NCBI RefSeq assembly: GCF_014694375.1
Contig: NZ_JAAUWW010000004.1
Location: 1 to 64,000, forward strand
Reading direction: 5' to 3'
Length of the DNA: 64,000 bases
DNA from: Vibrio sp. S17_S38
GTDB taxonomy: Bacteria; Pseudomonadota; Gammaproteobacteria; Enterobacterales; Vibrionaceae
Shown here: one piece after another, positions 19,637 to 29,167 of the stretch
Position numbering within the stretch: the stretch's first letter is position 1
Layout of the letters: each line of letters opens with the position of its first letter
Position numbers and translations under genes: made by a program
Notes under the pieces: generated by a model
Told to the model about the DNA's origin: nothing
The model's input: only the letters and a program-made list of their open reading frames with translations
Databases searched by the model: none

Positions 19637-20821
19637 TTATCTCGCTAGTGTAGCAATTGCTGCTGCAACATACTCGATATCTTTTTCTTGCAAGCCGGCA
19701 ATATTAATTCGACCATCACCCACGCCATAAATTCCATAGTCTTGACGTAATTGCAGCATTTGCTTCTCTGAAAATCCTAGCACAGTGAACATACCTTTGT
19801 GCGACTTTATGAAGTCAAATTGCTCCATATTGTGCTTATTGTTTAACTCTTGACACAAAGCGATACGTAAACCGATCAACCTTTGCTGCATGACAACTAA
19901 TTCTTGCTTCCAAATTTGAGTTAAACTTGAGTCATTAAGTATGGTAGCCACTAAATCAGCACCATGATCTGGCGGCATCGTGTAGGTTGAACGCGCTAAA
20001 GTCATTAATTTACCTTTCGCATTATTTACTTCTTGCTGATTTTTTCCTACGAGAATCGCAGCACCTGTACGTTCACGGTACAAGCCGAAATTTTTAGAAC
20101 ACGATGCAGTAATAAGCATTTCATCTACATGATCCGCCATATGTCTTACGCCAAGAACATCTTGCTCTAGCCCATCGCCAAAACCTTGATAAGCGATATC
20201 AACAAAAGGTGTGAATCCGTTTTTTTGAACCAATGCTGTAATGGCTTTCCAGTCATCAAAACTGATATCGGCGCCAGTCGGATTATGACAACAACCATGC
20301 AATAGCACCACATCATTTTTTCCTGCATGAGATAAGTCTTGCAGCATTTTTTCAGAATCAACTTGGCGAGTTTCAGGATTAAAATATTGGTAATAACGAA
20401 CCTTTAATCCTGCAGCCTCCATAACAGGTCGATGATTCACATAGCTTGGATTACTAATCCAAACCGTTGTATCGGGTTGGGCAATTTTCATTAAATCGCC
20501 GAGCATACGTAGCGCGCCACTTGCACCAGGCGTCTGGATCGCTGAAACACGGGAATAAGCTGAAGTATCTTTTAAAATTAAATCGATCATTCCCTGATTG
20601 AATATTTCATTCCCCGCCAAACCAACATACGCTTTTGTTGATTGTTGTTCTGTTTGACGGATTTGCGCTTGCTTGACCGCTGCCATTATAGGGGTTTGCC
20701 CTTGGCTGTTTTTATACACGCCAATACCAAGATCAACTTTTTCAGACCTAACATCTTCACGATAAGCAATAGAAAGAGACAAAATAGGATCTGGTGTAGG
20801 GGCAGATAGATGAGAAAGCAT
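19637..20821 (-). CDS. Aromatic/aspartate aminotransferase (class I)
   Basis: PLP-dependent aminotransferase of the AspC/TyrB branch, 394 aa, exchanging amino groups between aspartate or aromatic amino acids and 2-oxoglutarate. Hallmarks: KVDLGIGVYKNSQGQTPIM near the N-terminus, HGCCHNPTGADIS (about residue 185), and the PLP lysine in ITASCSKNFGLYRERTGA (about 245). The C-terminal half carries GVGDGRINIAG. The ATG at 20821 is chosen over an upstream TTG because AGGG lies at a usable distance. I cannot separate AspC from TyrB by eye. It lies just downstream of nrdDG, beyond a terminator. Confidence 0.9.
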   Translation of the reverse strand: MLSHLSAPTPDPILSLSIAYREDVRSEKVDLGIGVYKNSQGQTPIMAAVKQAQIRQTEQQSTKAYVGLAGNEIFNQGMIDLILKDTSAYSRVSAIQTPGASGALRMLGDLMKIAQPDTTVWISNPSYVNHRPVMEAAGLKVRYYQYFNPETRQVDSEKMLQDLSHAGKNDVVLLHGCCHNPTGADISFDDWKAITALVQKNGFTPFVDIAYQGFGDGLEQDVLGVRHMADHVDEMLITASCSKNFGLYRERTGAAILVGKNQQEVNNAKGKLMTLARSTYTMPPDHGADLVATILNDSSLTQIWKQELVVMQQRLIGLRIALCQELNNKHNMEQFDFIKSHKGMFTVLGFSEKQMLQLRQDYGIYGVGDGRINIAGLQEKDIEYVAAAIATLAR

Positions 20822-20880
20822 AGGACACAACCCTGTGAAATAATTGAATTTAGATAGACTCCCAAATTACCACCAGAGCA

Positions 20881-20916
20881 AAAAAAAATCGACGAGAATT
20901 TTTCTCTCATCGATTC
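20881..20916 (-). terminator. Terminator of nrdDG
   Basis: Stem ATCGACGAGA with TCTCATCGAT (one mismatch) around a short AT loop; the minus-strand transcript then enters a run of eight T residues. It lies just past the nrdG stop. Confidence 0.8.
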
Positions 20917-20937
20917 ATTTTTAAATCTAATTAATGT

Positions 20938-21411
20938 TTAGTTTACGTCGGTAAAATAATGAATCACCTGATTCGCGCTTCCCTTCCACTTTAAACTGGG
21001 ATCCGCCAATGCTTGCTCAAACTTACCATCTACTAAAACATCCACTAAATCTGTCACTCTTTTTTGCTTAGCCGTCAATTGATCTAGCGTATAACCTGTC
21101 CACATCCACACATCTTTGCCGATACATTCTCGGCGAACACGCACCAACAATGCCAACACATCATCAAGGTTATCCGGATGAAGCGGATCCCCTCCTGACA
21201 ATGACAAACCGCGCCTTTTGATCCGTTTATCTTGCAAGTCACGAATAATGGCATCTTGGTGTTGTTTCGTGAATAGTTGCCCTGCATTTGGCGACCAAGT
21301 TGATTGGTTATAACAGCCTTTACATTGATGAATACAGCCCGATACAAATACGGTACAACGAGTGCCAGGGCCGTTAATAACATCAATCGGATAATATTGT
21401 GAAATATGCAC
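20938..21411 (-). CDS. nrdG: Anaerobic ribonucleotide reductase activase
   Basis: Radical SAM enzyme that installs the glycyl radical on NrdD under anaerobic conditions. The radical SAM cluster motif CIHQCKGCYN (CxxxCxxC) is at about residues 26-35, followed by LSGGDPLHPDNL (about 72). Length is 157 aa, normal for NrdG. It starts 22 bp after nrdD stops, as a two-gene operon, and is followed by a terminator. Confidence 0.96.
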   Translation of the reverse strand: MHISQYYPIDVINGPGTRCTVFVSGCIHQCKGCYNQSTWSPNAGQLFTKQHQDAIIRDLQDKRIKRRGLSLSGGDPLHPDNLDDVLALLVRVRRECIGKDVWMWTGYTLDQLTAKQKRVTDLVDVLVDGKFEQALADPSLKWKGSANQVIHYFTDVN

Positions 21412-21433
21412 TTATAAATTCTCGTTAACGTAT

Positions 21434-23572
21434 TTATAAGTGCTTAACACGACGTTTCACTTCTTCCTGTTTACCATCGTTAAATGGGCGTGCATCAGGA
21501 CTGCCCAAATAGCCACAAACTCTTCGTGTTACTGATACTTTACTTGAATCGTGGTTGCCACATTTAGGGCAGGTAAACCCTTTACTCGTACATTCAAATT
21601 CACCGGTATAACCACATTCATAACACTCGTCGATTGGCGTATTAGTGCCATAATAAGGAACACGGTTATAGCTGTAATCCCATACGTTTTCGAGCGCTTC
21701 TACGTTATGTTGCATATTTGGAAATTCTCCATAACAAATAAAACCACCACTTGATACTTCAGGGTATGGCATTTCAAAATCAATTTTATCGTATGGATTA
21801 ACGGTTTTTTGTACATCTAAATGAAAGCTGTTGGTGTAATAACCTTTATCTGTGACCCCATCAATAACGCCAAATTCTTTAGCATCTAAGCGGCAAAAGC
21901 GATTACATAAATTTTCACTTGGCGTAGCGTATAAGCTAAAGCCATAACCACTCTCTTGCGTCCAACGATCAACGGCATCTTTTAAACGATTAACGATTTT
22001 TAATGTTTTTTGACGGAGAATTTCATCATCATAGACATGTTTCTCACTGCCAAACAATGCCGTTGCTGTTTCATGCAAACCTATATAACCCAATGAAATG
22101 GATGCGCGCCCATTCTTGAATATATCCGCAACATTATCGTCAGCGTTAAGACGGACACCACAAGCCCCTTCCATATAAAGGATTGGCGCTACTCGGGCTT
22201 TGACATTTTCTAAGCGATTAATTCGAGTATCTAATGCTCGTTTTGCTAGTTTCAACTTGGTTTCTAAAATAGAGTAAAATACTTCTTCTGAACCTTTTGC
22301 TTCAATCGCAATCCGAGGTAAATTTAAGCTTACGACACCAATATTATTACGACCATCATGGATCAATTCCCCATTCTCTTCATAGGTTCCTAAGAAACTA
22401 CGACATCCCATTGGCGTTTTAAATGAACCGGTCACTTCAACTACTTTGTCGTAATTAAGAATGTCTGGGTACATACGTTTAGTCGCACATTCAAGCGCAA
22501 GTTGTTTTACATCATAATGAGGATCGGTTGGCTTATGGTTTAAACCATCACGAATAGCAAAAACTAATTTAGGAAAAACCGCCGTTTTACGATTTTTACC
22601 TAAACCTGCAATACGATTACGCAAAATAGATTCTTGGATCAATTTGCTTGCCCAAGACGTTCCCAAACCAAAACCAAAGGTAACAAATGGTGTTTGTCCA
22701 TTGGCTGTATGTAGCGTGTTGACTTCATATTCCAATGATTGAAAGGCGTCGTAACATTCTTTTTCAGTCTGTTTACGTGCAAACTCTTGCGGGTTTGGAA
22801 TGTCCCACTCTTGCGCCAGTTTTAATTGCTTAGCATGACTAGCGTGCACATAAGGCTCTAAAATTTCATCAATACGATTAATTGTCGTACCGCCATAAAT
22901 ATGACTCGCGACTTGGGCAATTATTTGAGCAGTCACTGCCGTTGCTGTTGAAATTGATTTAGGCGTATCGATTTCAGCATTACCCATCTTAAAGCCGCTG
23001 GTTAGCATGCCTTTAAGATCAATTAACATGCAGTTGAACATTGGGAAAAACGGTGAGTAATCTAAATCGTGGTAATGAATATCACCAGCCTCATGAGCCG
23101 TTACAATGTCACGAGGAAGTATATGCTGTTTGGCATAATGCTTCGCGACAATACCCGCGAGTAGATCTCGCTGTGTAGGAATGACTTTTCCGTCTTTATT
23201 TGCATTTTCATTTAAAATATCAGTATTATTTTGTGCAATTAATCCGTCAATTTCTTTGGTTAATGCACTCGTTTTTTCCCTAGAAATATCACGGTCATGT
23301 CGATATTCAATATAAGCGCGTGCTAAACCTGAATAAGTACCATGCATCAATTCGTTTTCAACTAACGTCTGAATCTCTTCTATATGAATTTCTTGTAGGT
23401 CTGAATCGGCTTGAGTCATCAACTTAGCTTCAACATTTCGGGCGACACTTTCAGCATAATCTTTTAAAGCTTGATCAGAGTGCTCGGCTGCACTTTCCAC
23501 CGCTGCAACAATACGATCTCTATGAAACGGTGCTTTTGCACCATCTCGTTTTATTACGATTAACTTAGTCAT
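21434..23572 (-). CDS. nrdD: Anaerobic ribonucleoside-triphosphate reductase
   Basis: Class III reductase that makes dNTPs without oxygen. An N-terminal ATP cone (KLIVIKRDGAKAPFHRDRI) regulates activity. Near the C-terminus are the zinc-ribbon pairs CYECGYTGEFEC and CPKCGN and the glycyl-radical loop RRVCGYLGSPDARPF. The start is the ATG at 23572 (MTKLIVIKRD), 712 aa; an in-frame GTG 15 nt earlier is less likely. The promoter region has two NrdR-type boxes and a perfect FNR box, consistent with anaerobic induction and nucleotide-sensing repression. Confidence 0.96.
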   Translation of the reverse strand: MTKLIVIKRDGAKAPFHRDRIVAAVESAAEHSDQALKDYAESVARNVEAKLMTQADSDLQEIHIEEIQTLVENELMHGTYSGLARAYIEYRHDRDISREKTSALTKEIDGLIAQNNTDILNENANKDGKVIPTQRDLLAGIVAKHYAKQHILPRDIVTAHEAGDIHYHDLDYSPFFPMFNCMLIDLKGMLTSGFKMGNAEIDTPKSISTATAVTAQIIAQVASHIYGGTTINRIDEILEPYVHASHAKQLKLAQEWDIPNPQEFARKQTEKECYDAFQSLEYEVNTLHTANGQTPFVTFGFGLGTSWASKLIQESILRNRIAGLGKNRKTAVFPKLVFAIRDGLNHKPTDPHYDVKQLALECATKRMYPDILNYDKVVEVTGSFKTPMGCRSFLGTYEENGELIHDGRNNIGVVSLNLPRIAIEAKGSEEVFYSILETKLKLAKRALDTRINRLENVKARVAPILYMEGACGVRLNADDNVADIFKNGRASISLGYIGLHETATALFGSEKHVYDDEILRQKTLKIVNRLKDAVDRWTQESGYGFSLYATPSENLCNRFCRLDAKEFGVIDGVTDKGYYTNSFHLDVQKTVNPYDKIDFEMPYPEVSSGGFICYGEFPNMQHNVEALENVWDYSYNRVPYYGTNTPIDECYECGYTGEFECTSKGFTCPKCGNHDSSKVSVTRRVCGYLGSPDARPFNDGKQEEVKRRVKHL

Positions 23573-23595
23573 TACGCCTATTCCCACTCATAAAT

Positions 23596-23641
23596 TTACT
23601 ATATATGGATAAATATCCAAACGAGACACAATATATAGTGA
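23596..23641. promoter_or_regulatory. Pair of NrdR boxes upstream of nrdD
   Basis: Two 16-mers of the NrdR type: ACACAATATATAGTGA (23626-23641), close to the consensus, and a weaker TTACTATATATGGATA (23596-23611). They are 30 bp apart centre to centre, close to three helical turns, as in known NrdR operators. Confidence 0.7.
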
Positions 23642-23670
23642 ACATTATCGATTTTACGTTGGATAACTTA

Positions 23671-23684
23671 TTGATCTAGATCAA
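23671..23684. promoter_or_regulatory. FNR box upstream of nrdD
   Basis: TTGATCTAGATCAA is a perfect match to TTGATnnnnATCAA. It lies about 100 bp before the nrdD start, at a position suited to anaerobic activation. The plus-strand nuclease gene begins 197 bp away on the other side. Confidence 0.8.
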
Positions 23685-23880
23685 TGGAACTCTATAGGTG
23701 ATGAAGATCAATACGATCTAAGTGATCCTGATCCCGGGCATGAAAGAAAACGCTCTTATTTTAAGTTACATACTATTTTGTGCGTTACCAAATCGCTAAA
23801 ATTTGCCTATTAAATTGCTACTCCAATCGACCATTTCATACTTAGAAATAACATCTATTGCTCATATAAGAAGGACTAAA

Positions 23881-24807
23881 ATGCCCATCATTAAAGATAA
23901 GTTGCATGTGATTATATTAGTGATGATGAGTAGTATATTTTCAATTCATACTCAGGCTGATAATCTTAAAGTAGCAACTTGGAACCTAGAATGGCTCACA
24001 ACTAAACCTTCAAGTAAGATCTCTAAAAGTATGCGAAGTGCGCAAGATTTCTCCGCATTAAATGAGAAATTTAGAGATATGCAGCTGGATGTGTTAGCTT
24101 TTCAAGAAGTTGACTCAGTAGCAGCAATTAAAAAAGTAGTTGGCCCTTTTTATAATATTTACCTTTCCGACCGAGCAAAACCTGAATTCTACTCGAAACA
24201 ATTTCCAGATCTAAATCAATATACGGGATTCGCTATTTCTCAAAAATGGCATGTTAGTGATCCAACAGATTTGATTTTATCGCCTAACTCAAAACTACGT
24301 TTTGGTAGCTATGTGGTATTACAACAAATTGGAGAACCCAACGTTCATTTATTATCCGTACATTTAAAGCAAGGCTGTATTGGCAAAATGTCGAGAAAAA
24401 AGACTTGTCGTGAACTCATTCAGCAAGGGAAAAAGCTTAACTTGTGGATGAAAGAACGAATTAAAAACAAGGAGACTTTTATTATGATGGGCGATTTTAA
24501 TCACAACCTCTCCTTTCATGGTCATTCATCACAAAATGATTGGCTTTGGTTGATGCTAAATAATGAGATTGAAAAGAAAGTTGAGTTAGTTACTGTAACC
24601 ACTGGTGCGCTCTGTCAGGTAAAATCTAAGTATGATCCTAATTCTCTCTATCGTTACCCCAGCCTTATTGACCACATTATTATCAGTAAACCAAGCCACA
24701 CTTCTTATGCAAAACAGGTGTTATACAGTAGGCAAGAAACGCTTGATTACCATTTAAGTGATCATTGTCCAGTTACCAGTTCTATTAATATACGTGGTAT
24801 CGAATAG
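23881..24807 (+). CDS. Exported endonuclease/exonuclease/phosphatase-family protein
   Basis: A secreted member of the DNase I-like EEP fold, 308 aa. The first ~27 residues are a signal peptide (ILVMMSSIFSIHTQA before DNLK). EEP signatures follow in order: KVATWNLEWL, LAFQEVDS (metal-binding Glu), LLSVHLKQGC, MMGDFNHN (catalytic Asp/Asn), IDHIIISK and LSDHCPVTSS (catalytic His). It may degrade extracellular nucleic acid or hydrolyse a phosphodiester; the substrate cannot be told. Four Cys residues in the mature part may form disulfides. The start at 23881 has AAGAAGGAC upstream. It converges on the FAD oxidoreductase with a 6-bp gap. Confidence 0.8.
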   Translation: MPIIKDKLHVIILVMMSSIFSIHTQADNLKVATWNLEWLTTKPSSKISKSMRSAQDFSALNEKFRDMQLDVLAFQEVDSVAAIKKVVGPFYNIYLSDRAKPEFYSKQFPDLNQYTGFAISQKWHVSDPTDLILSPNSKLRFGSYVVLQQIGEPNVHLLSVHLKQGCIGKMSRKKTCRELIQQGKKLNLWMKERIKNKETFIMMGDFNHNLSFHGHSSQNDWLWLMLNNEIEKKVELVTVTTGALCQVKSKYDPNSLYRYPSLIDHIIISKPSHTSYAKQVLYSRQETLDYHLSDHCPVTSSINIRGIE

Positions 24808-24813
24808 TTAAAA

Positions 24814-26295
24814 TCAACCAGTTTGGTTCACCCCACCAATTCCTGCCAACGCGGTTGGATAATGCCTTTCTTTTGCTAATTCAAAGGCTTTTTCTAATAC
24901 TTCGCCTAAGTTCAACTGAGTTGAAACAGGGTTAGCAATTAATTCCGCATTATTTTGAATATACCCGTTATTACGCAGCTCAACTTCAACTTGCTTAGCC
25001 GCTTCAATGGCGGAAGAGGCTTTAACAATTTCTAGTCGTGCGTAATTATCACCCACAAATGAAACACTGGCTGCTCGTAATGAAATATCAGATCCAGGAA
25101 CTTGTTGCGCACCAAATAAAGGTTTTCCTCCTATTTTGGCGCTAGAAAAGCTAGGGATAAATTGTGCCATATGAGTGATGGCTTTATTAGTGCGTTCAAC
25201 TTGCTCAGCATCATCCCAACCTCGAATAATTTTATTAATAAGGTAAGCAGGTAATTTAGGTTGAGAGCTTTCTTCGGTTGATTTAGCCACACCATCACTA
25301 AACAAAGTGATATCTTCTGTCATACCATGAAGTTGAAAATAACCGTCAGGATAAGGCGTTAATTGCGCCATCCCTTGTGGAGTACCTCGTTCACCATGAA
25401 ATATAACCTCTGGCCACATTCCATTATGCTCAGGCCATTGAGCTACATAAGCGGCTTTGAATTCAACTAAACGAGAGCGTGGTGCTTTGATCCAGTCATC
25501 AACAGTGCCAGTTTGATACCCAGAAGCATTAATTAAATAATCCACATCAACAGATTTATTCTGCCCACTCGCGCCCGTCACAGGAGAAACCGATGGTTGA
25601 AAATGAATTTTCCAACCGGATTGACCCTTTTGATTAATTGACTCATTCACGCCAGTAACCGTGGTTCCAGTATGAACATGGCAATTAGAAAGTTGTTGTA
25701 AAGAAATATTCACAGTTGCCGATAAGCGAAATACACTTAGTCCATATTCTTGTACTAACACAACTGGAAATTTAAGTAAGTTCAAATCCACTTGTTTAGC
25801 AAAAGGTATCATCCATTCATCTAAACTGGCTTCAGTAATATCATCAGAACTCGGTGCATCCATTTCAGCCAACCTTTCAAGGTCAGCTTTAGAATAGAGC
25901 TTATAATAATGATTAGGGTTTCCAAGCACTTGATTAGATGGATCATTTATAACAAGTTCTTGATATGCTTGCTTAATCACATCTAAGCGTGGCAATAGAT
26001 CTTCTGGCTGACCTGCATCTTTTTGGGGAACTGCAATAACCGTCGGGCGAATATTTAAGGTATGACGATAAAGTTTAACCGTTTCTATCGATTCTTTTAG
26101 CAGTTGAACACACTGTTGTTGCGAGATTTCACGATATAAATTGCCACCTGCATGTAAATGACAAATTGGAGGTCCGTCGACCAAACTAGGACCACGTTCA
26201 AAGACAGAAACGTTCAAGCCCAACTCAGCAAAATGCAAAGCAGCCGTAGCACCTGCAATTCCACCACCAATAATACCTATATGAGGTGCTGACAT
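24814..26295 (-). CDS. FAD-dependent oxidoreductase of unknown substrate
   Basis: A flavoprotein of the DAO-like Rossmann type, 493 aa. The N-terminal FAD loop is IGIIGGGIAGATAALHFAEL followed by the acidic residue in VFERGP. Central LINASGYQTGTVDDW (about residue 255) and C-terminal SFVGDNYARLEIVKASSAIEAA complete the flavin site. No membrane segment. The ATG at 26295 is chosen because the longer frame would start at TTG. Close relatives occur widely in marine gammaproteobacteria, but I know of no assigned reaction. Monocistronic by spacing. Confidence 0.75.
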   Translation of the reverse strand: MSAPHIGIIGGGIAGATAALHFAELGLNVSVFERGPSLVDGPPICHLHAGGNLYREISQQQCVQLLKESIETVKLYRHTLNIRPTVIAVPQKDAGQPEDLLPRLDVIKQAYQELVINDPSNQVLGNPNHYYKLYSKADLERLAEMDAPSSDDITEASLDEWMIPFAKQVDLNLLKFPVVLVQEYGLSVFRLSATVNISLQQLSNCHVHTGTTVTGVNESINQKGQSGWKIHFQPSVSPVTGASGQNKSVDVDYLINASGYQTGTVDDWIKAPRSRLVEFKAAYVAQWPEHNGMWPEVIFHGERGTPQGMAQLTPYPDGYFQLHGMTEDITLFSDGVAKSTEESSQPKLPAYLINKIIRGWDDAEQVERTNKAITHMAQFIPSFSSAKIGGKPLFGAQQVPGSDISLRAASVSFVGDNYARLEIVKASSAIEAAKQVEVELRNNGYIQNNAELIANPVSTQLNLGEVLEKAFELAKERHYPTALAGIGGVNQTG

Positions 26296-26644
26296 AGTAT
26301 TAATTAACAATCCTAAACTTAAACCCAATACTTGGGAGCATATAATTCACTACCATAATGCGATATCACAGTACGTTATGAAAACCTGTCGATTACCCTA
26401 TCATTTTACTCAAGTTTTTCGAGAAATAATTGAAAATATATTAAATTATTTTATTAAAAATATTTGAAATAAACCTTGACTCATTCTATTCACTTTTCCG
26501 TTTTTGGTGAAATGTGCATAACCAAATTTCGATAACAATTGTATCTCGTGGCCTACAAGCTAACCGCCTTAATATAGTAAATGAGTTATCCCAATATTTA
26601 TCCACCGTTTTTGTGGATAACTCATAATCCTATTAACACTGACT
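26296..26644. other. Non-coding region with DnaA-box-like inverted repeat
   Basis: About 350 bp, very AT-rich, without a gene. The right end has an 11-bp inverted repeat ATGAGTTATCC (26581-26591) and GGATAACTCAT (26615-26625). Nested inside are TTATCCACC and TGTGGATAA; the latter is the complement of the perfect DnaA box TTATCCACA. No T-tract follows, so it is not a typical terminator. Confidence 0.5.
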
Positions 26645-29167
26645 CTAATCGTTAACTTTATTCATTGGGATTAATAATTGACGAATTAACGTTTTCAGCA
26701 CCAAGGCTAAAGTAACAAAAGCCAATGCAGGTAAACTAACCCACAGCCCCCAATGCCAACTAGGGTCGAGCTCAAAGCCCCATTTCATAATACTCGCAAC
26801 ACTGGCTTCTGCGCCCATACATGCCACTAGCCCTGCGATTAATGCCATGATGCCATATTCATACCACACCGTTCTACTAATGCGCTTACGGCTCGCGCCT
26901 AACGTTCGGTACAAACGAATTTCTTGCTGACGTTGCGATAAACTCAACCGAAGTAAGGTAAAAATAAGCAGTAAACCAGCCACCACACCTAAACCCGCCA
27001 ACACGGTGATCGACCAAACTATTTGAGTCAGCAGAACTTGAATTTTCCCTGCCATGGTTCGAATGTCCATCAAACTCACGGTGGGGAAATCACGCGATAA
27101 TGTATTTAAAAAAGTATTAGCATCAGTTTGATTATCAGCTGTAGATGCCGACGTTGAACTTTCTGGCGCTTTAAAACTGACAAGCCAAGTGCCGGGAATA
27201 TCTTTTAAAACATCAGGTGTAAAAATAAAGTAGAAATTCGGCTTCATTTCACGCCAATGCACTTTACGGATAGTGTTAATTTTTGCACTTACCGTTTGAC
27301 TGCTGATCACAAATGAAACGCTATCGCCGATTTTTAAACCGAGATCGTCTGCGACACCGGACTCCACGGAAACACTCCCCGGCTCGCCCCATGCTCCTTC
27401 AAGTAAATCATTACTTTCTGGCAGCGTGTCAGCCCAAGTAAAATTGAGCTCACGACGTAATGAATCACTTTTATCCTCACCATGCGCGTATTCTTTCGCA
27501 TCCTCTCCGTTGATTTTGCTGATTCGACCACGAATGATCGGATACGCTTGTGAACGAATAAGCTTCGCATCATCTAGATGTTGTAAATACGCATCTTTTT
27601 CATAATCGGCAATGTTAAGTGCAAATACATTCGGAGCATCCGGAGGTAGAGTTTGCTGCCAATCACTGAGTAAATCACTACGAACCAACCAAATCATCGC
27701 AATCAGCATTAATGACAACGCCAGTGCGCCAAATTGAATACCGCTCGCAATCGATGAGCGGTTAATCCGACTCAAAGCCAGTTTTAATGCTGGAGATGTG
27801 GGGATTTTTTGCAACAGGCGAGCTAAACATAAACTAATAATGGCGAGTAAAATAAACAATATCACGATACTAGCAAGCACCATCCACACCAAAGTATTAC
27901 CACCATAAGCCAGTATTAATAACCCCAATGGCAATAGTACCAAGCTCCATGCTTTCTTCGATATTCGAGTCGGTGTTGCTTGCATAACAGAGGCCGCAGA
28001 CGTGTTTAGTAATCCCAACAATGGTATCCCTAATACGGGAATACCGATGGCAAAACAGGTTCCGGTTGACAATATTAACGGCATCCAACCATAACTTGGC
28101 AAAGGATCAGGCAATACATCGGTAAGAGGAATTCGCAACAATATTTCCAAGATGATGCCAATAACAGCCCCAGCTACAATGCCAATCACAAACAAGCTAC
28201 CAATTTGCAGCGTAAGCCAACGAATAAGCCAAGGTTTTTGAGCGCCTAAACTTTTAAGCATGGCAATAGTTTGACGACGACTCGCAACATAATGTTGGCA
28301 GGTTAAAACTAACGTAATAGCCGCCATCACAATGACAATCGCCACGGTTAGAGAGAGATATTGTTTAGTACGGTCAAAAACTTCTGATGTGCGACTCTGA
28401 GAGTCTTGGTCAACCCAACGATCGCTTGGCGTTAAAGACAAATCTTTTTTTAATCCATCAATTTGAGCTGTGGAAGCATTAATAAATAAACGGAAACTGA
28501 CACGGCTACCTACTTGTACTGCACCCGTTTTAGCCACATCCGACTGATGAATATACACACTTGGCATTTGTTGGAATGGGTTGAAGGCTAGTCCTGGCTC
28601 TTGGGTAACTTCTCCTGAGACTTTAAAATCGGCATCACCAATTGTGACATTGTCACCAATTTTCACTTGTAACTGCTCCATGACTCTAGGCTCAAGCCAT
28701 AATTGATTTGAACTGACATGGTTTAAACGTTCGTCACCACATTGTAATTCCATATTGCCACGTAATGGATAAGCAGTATCGACCGCTTTTACCGTCACCA
28801 ATTGCATGCTGTTGTTACTAAATGCCATCGTCGCAAAGCGCGTCAATGTTGCAGTAGATAGTGCTTGCTTGTGAGTTTCATCGAGTAAGGTTTTAGGTAA
28901 AGGGTTCGATGATTGAAAAACTGTATCAGCTGTTAAGGCATTTTTTCCCTGCATCATCACCACTTGATCAAGTCTATCGGCCAAAGCTGCCAGACCAAAT
29001 ACACAAGCAATAATGAGCGTTAATGCCATTGCCACTGGCCATAATTGACCATGTTTGATTTCGCGCCAACTCCATTTTAATAACGCTTTGTTCGGTAAAG
29101 ATCGCACCGTATTAATATTTTTATTTATCCCAGGATTTTGTACATTATTGACTGGAGAGTGTTTCAT
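26645..29167 (-). CDS. ybbP: FtsX-like ABC transporter permease (YbbP family)
   Basis: Inner-membrane permease of 840 aa, of the MacB/FtsX-like class. One helix at about residues 45-62 is followed by a large periplasmic domain. Three helices lie around 270-370, a middle block of hydrophobic segments follows (about 400-500), a second periplasmic region comes next, and the C-terminal FtsX domain has about three helices. This duplicated layout matches YbbP, thought to work with YbbA, possibly in lipid or lipoprotein handling at the envelope. It shares one base with the ybbA stop region, so the two are coupled. Confidence 0.88.
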   Translation of the reverse strand: MKHSPVNNVQNPGINKNINTVRSLPNKALLKWSWREIKHGQLWPVAMALTLIIACVFGLAALADRLDQVVMMQGKNALTADTVFQSSNPLPKTLLDETHKQALSTATLTRFATMAFSNNSMQLVTVKAVDTAYPLRGNMELQCGDERLNHVSSNQLWLEPRVMEQLQVKIGDNVTIGDADFKVSGEVTQEPGLAFNPFQQMPSVYIHQSDVAKTGAVQVGSRVSFRLFINASTAQIDGLKKDLSLTPSDRWVDQDSQSRTSEVFDRTKQYLSLTVAIVIVMAAITLVLTCQHYVASRRQTIAMLKSLGAQKPWLIRWLTLQIGSLFVIGIVAGAVIGIILEILLRIPLTDVLPDPLPSYGWMPLILSTGTCFAIGIPVLGIPLLGLLNTSAASVMQATPTRISKKAWSLVLLPLGLLILAYGGNTLVWMVLASIVILFILLAIISLCLARLLQKIPTSPALKLALSRINRSSIASGIQFGALALSLMLIAMIWLVRSDLLSDWQQTLPPDAPNVFALNIADYEKDAYLQHLDDAKLIRSQAYPIIRGRISKINGEDAKEYAHGEDKSDSLRRELNFTWADTLPESNDLLEGAWGEPGSVSVESGVADDLGLKIGDSVSFVISSQTVSAKINTIRKVHWREMKPNFYFIFTPDVLKDIPGTWLVSFKAPESSTSASTADNQTDANTFLNTLSRDFPTVSLMDIRTMAGKIQVLLTQIVWSITVLAGLGVVAGLLLIFTLLRLSLSQRQQEIRLYRTLGASRKRISRTVWYEYGIMALIAGLVACMGAEASVASIMKWGFELDPSWHWGLWVSLPALAFVTLALVLKTLIRQLLIPMNKVND

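Larger units (their letters stand above)
23573..23880. other. Divergent intergenic region nrdD / EEP protein
   Basis: 308 bp without a gene. It holds the NrdR boxes, the FNR box and, on the right, AAGAAGGAC as ribosome binding site for the next gene. A frame that stays open from 23803 before the ATG at 23881 is not taken as coding. Confidence 0.6.

Noticed and set aside
26581-26625. Possible replication origin
   Set aside because: Only one perfect DnaA box and no dnaA, dnaN, parAB or rctB nearby, so an origin is unlikely.
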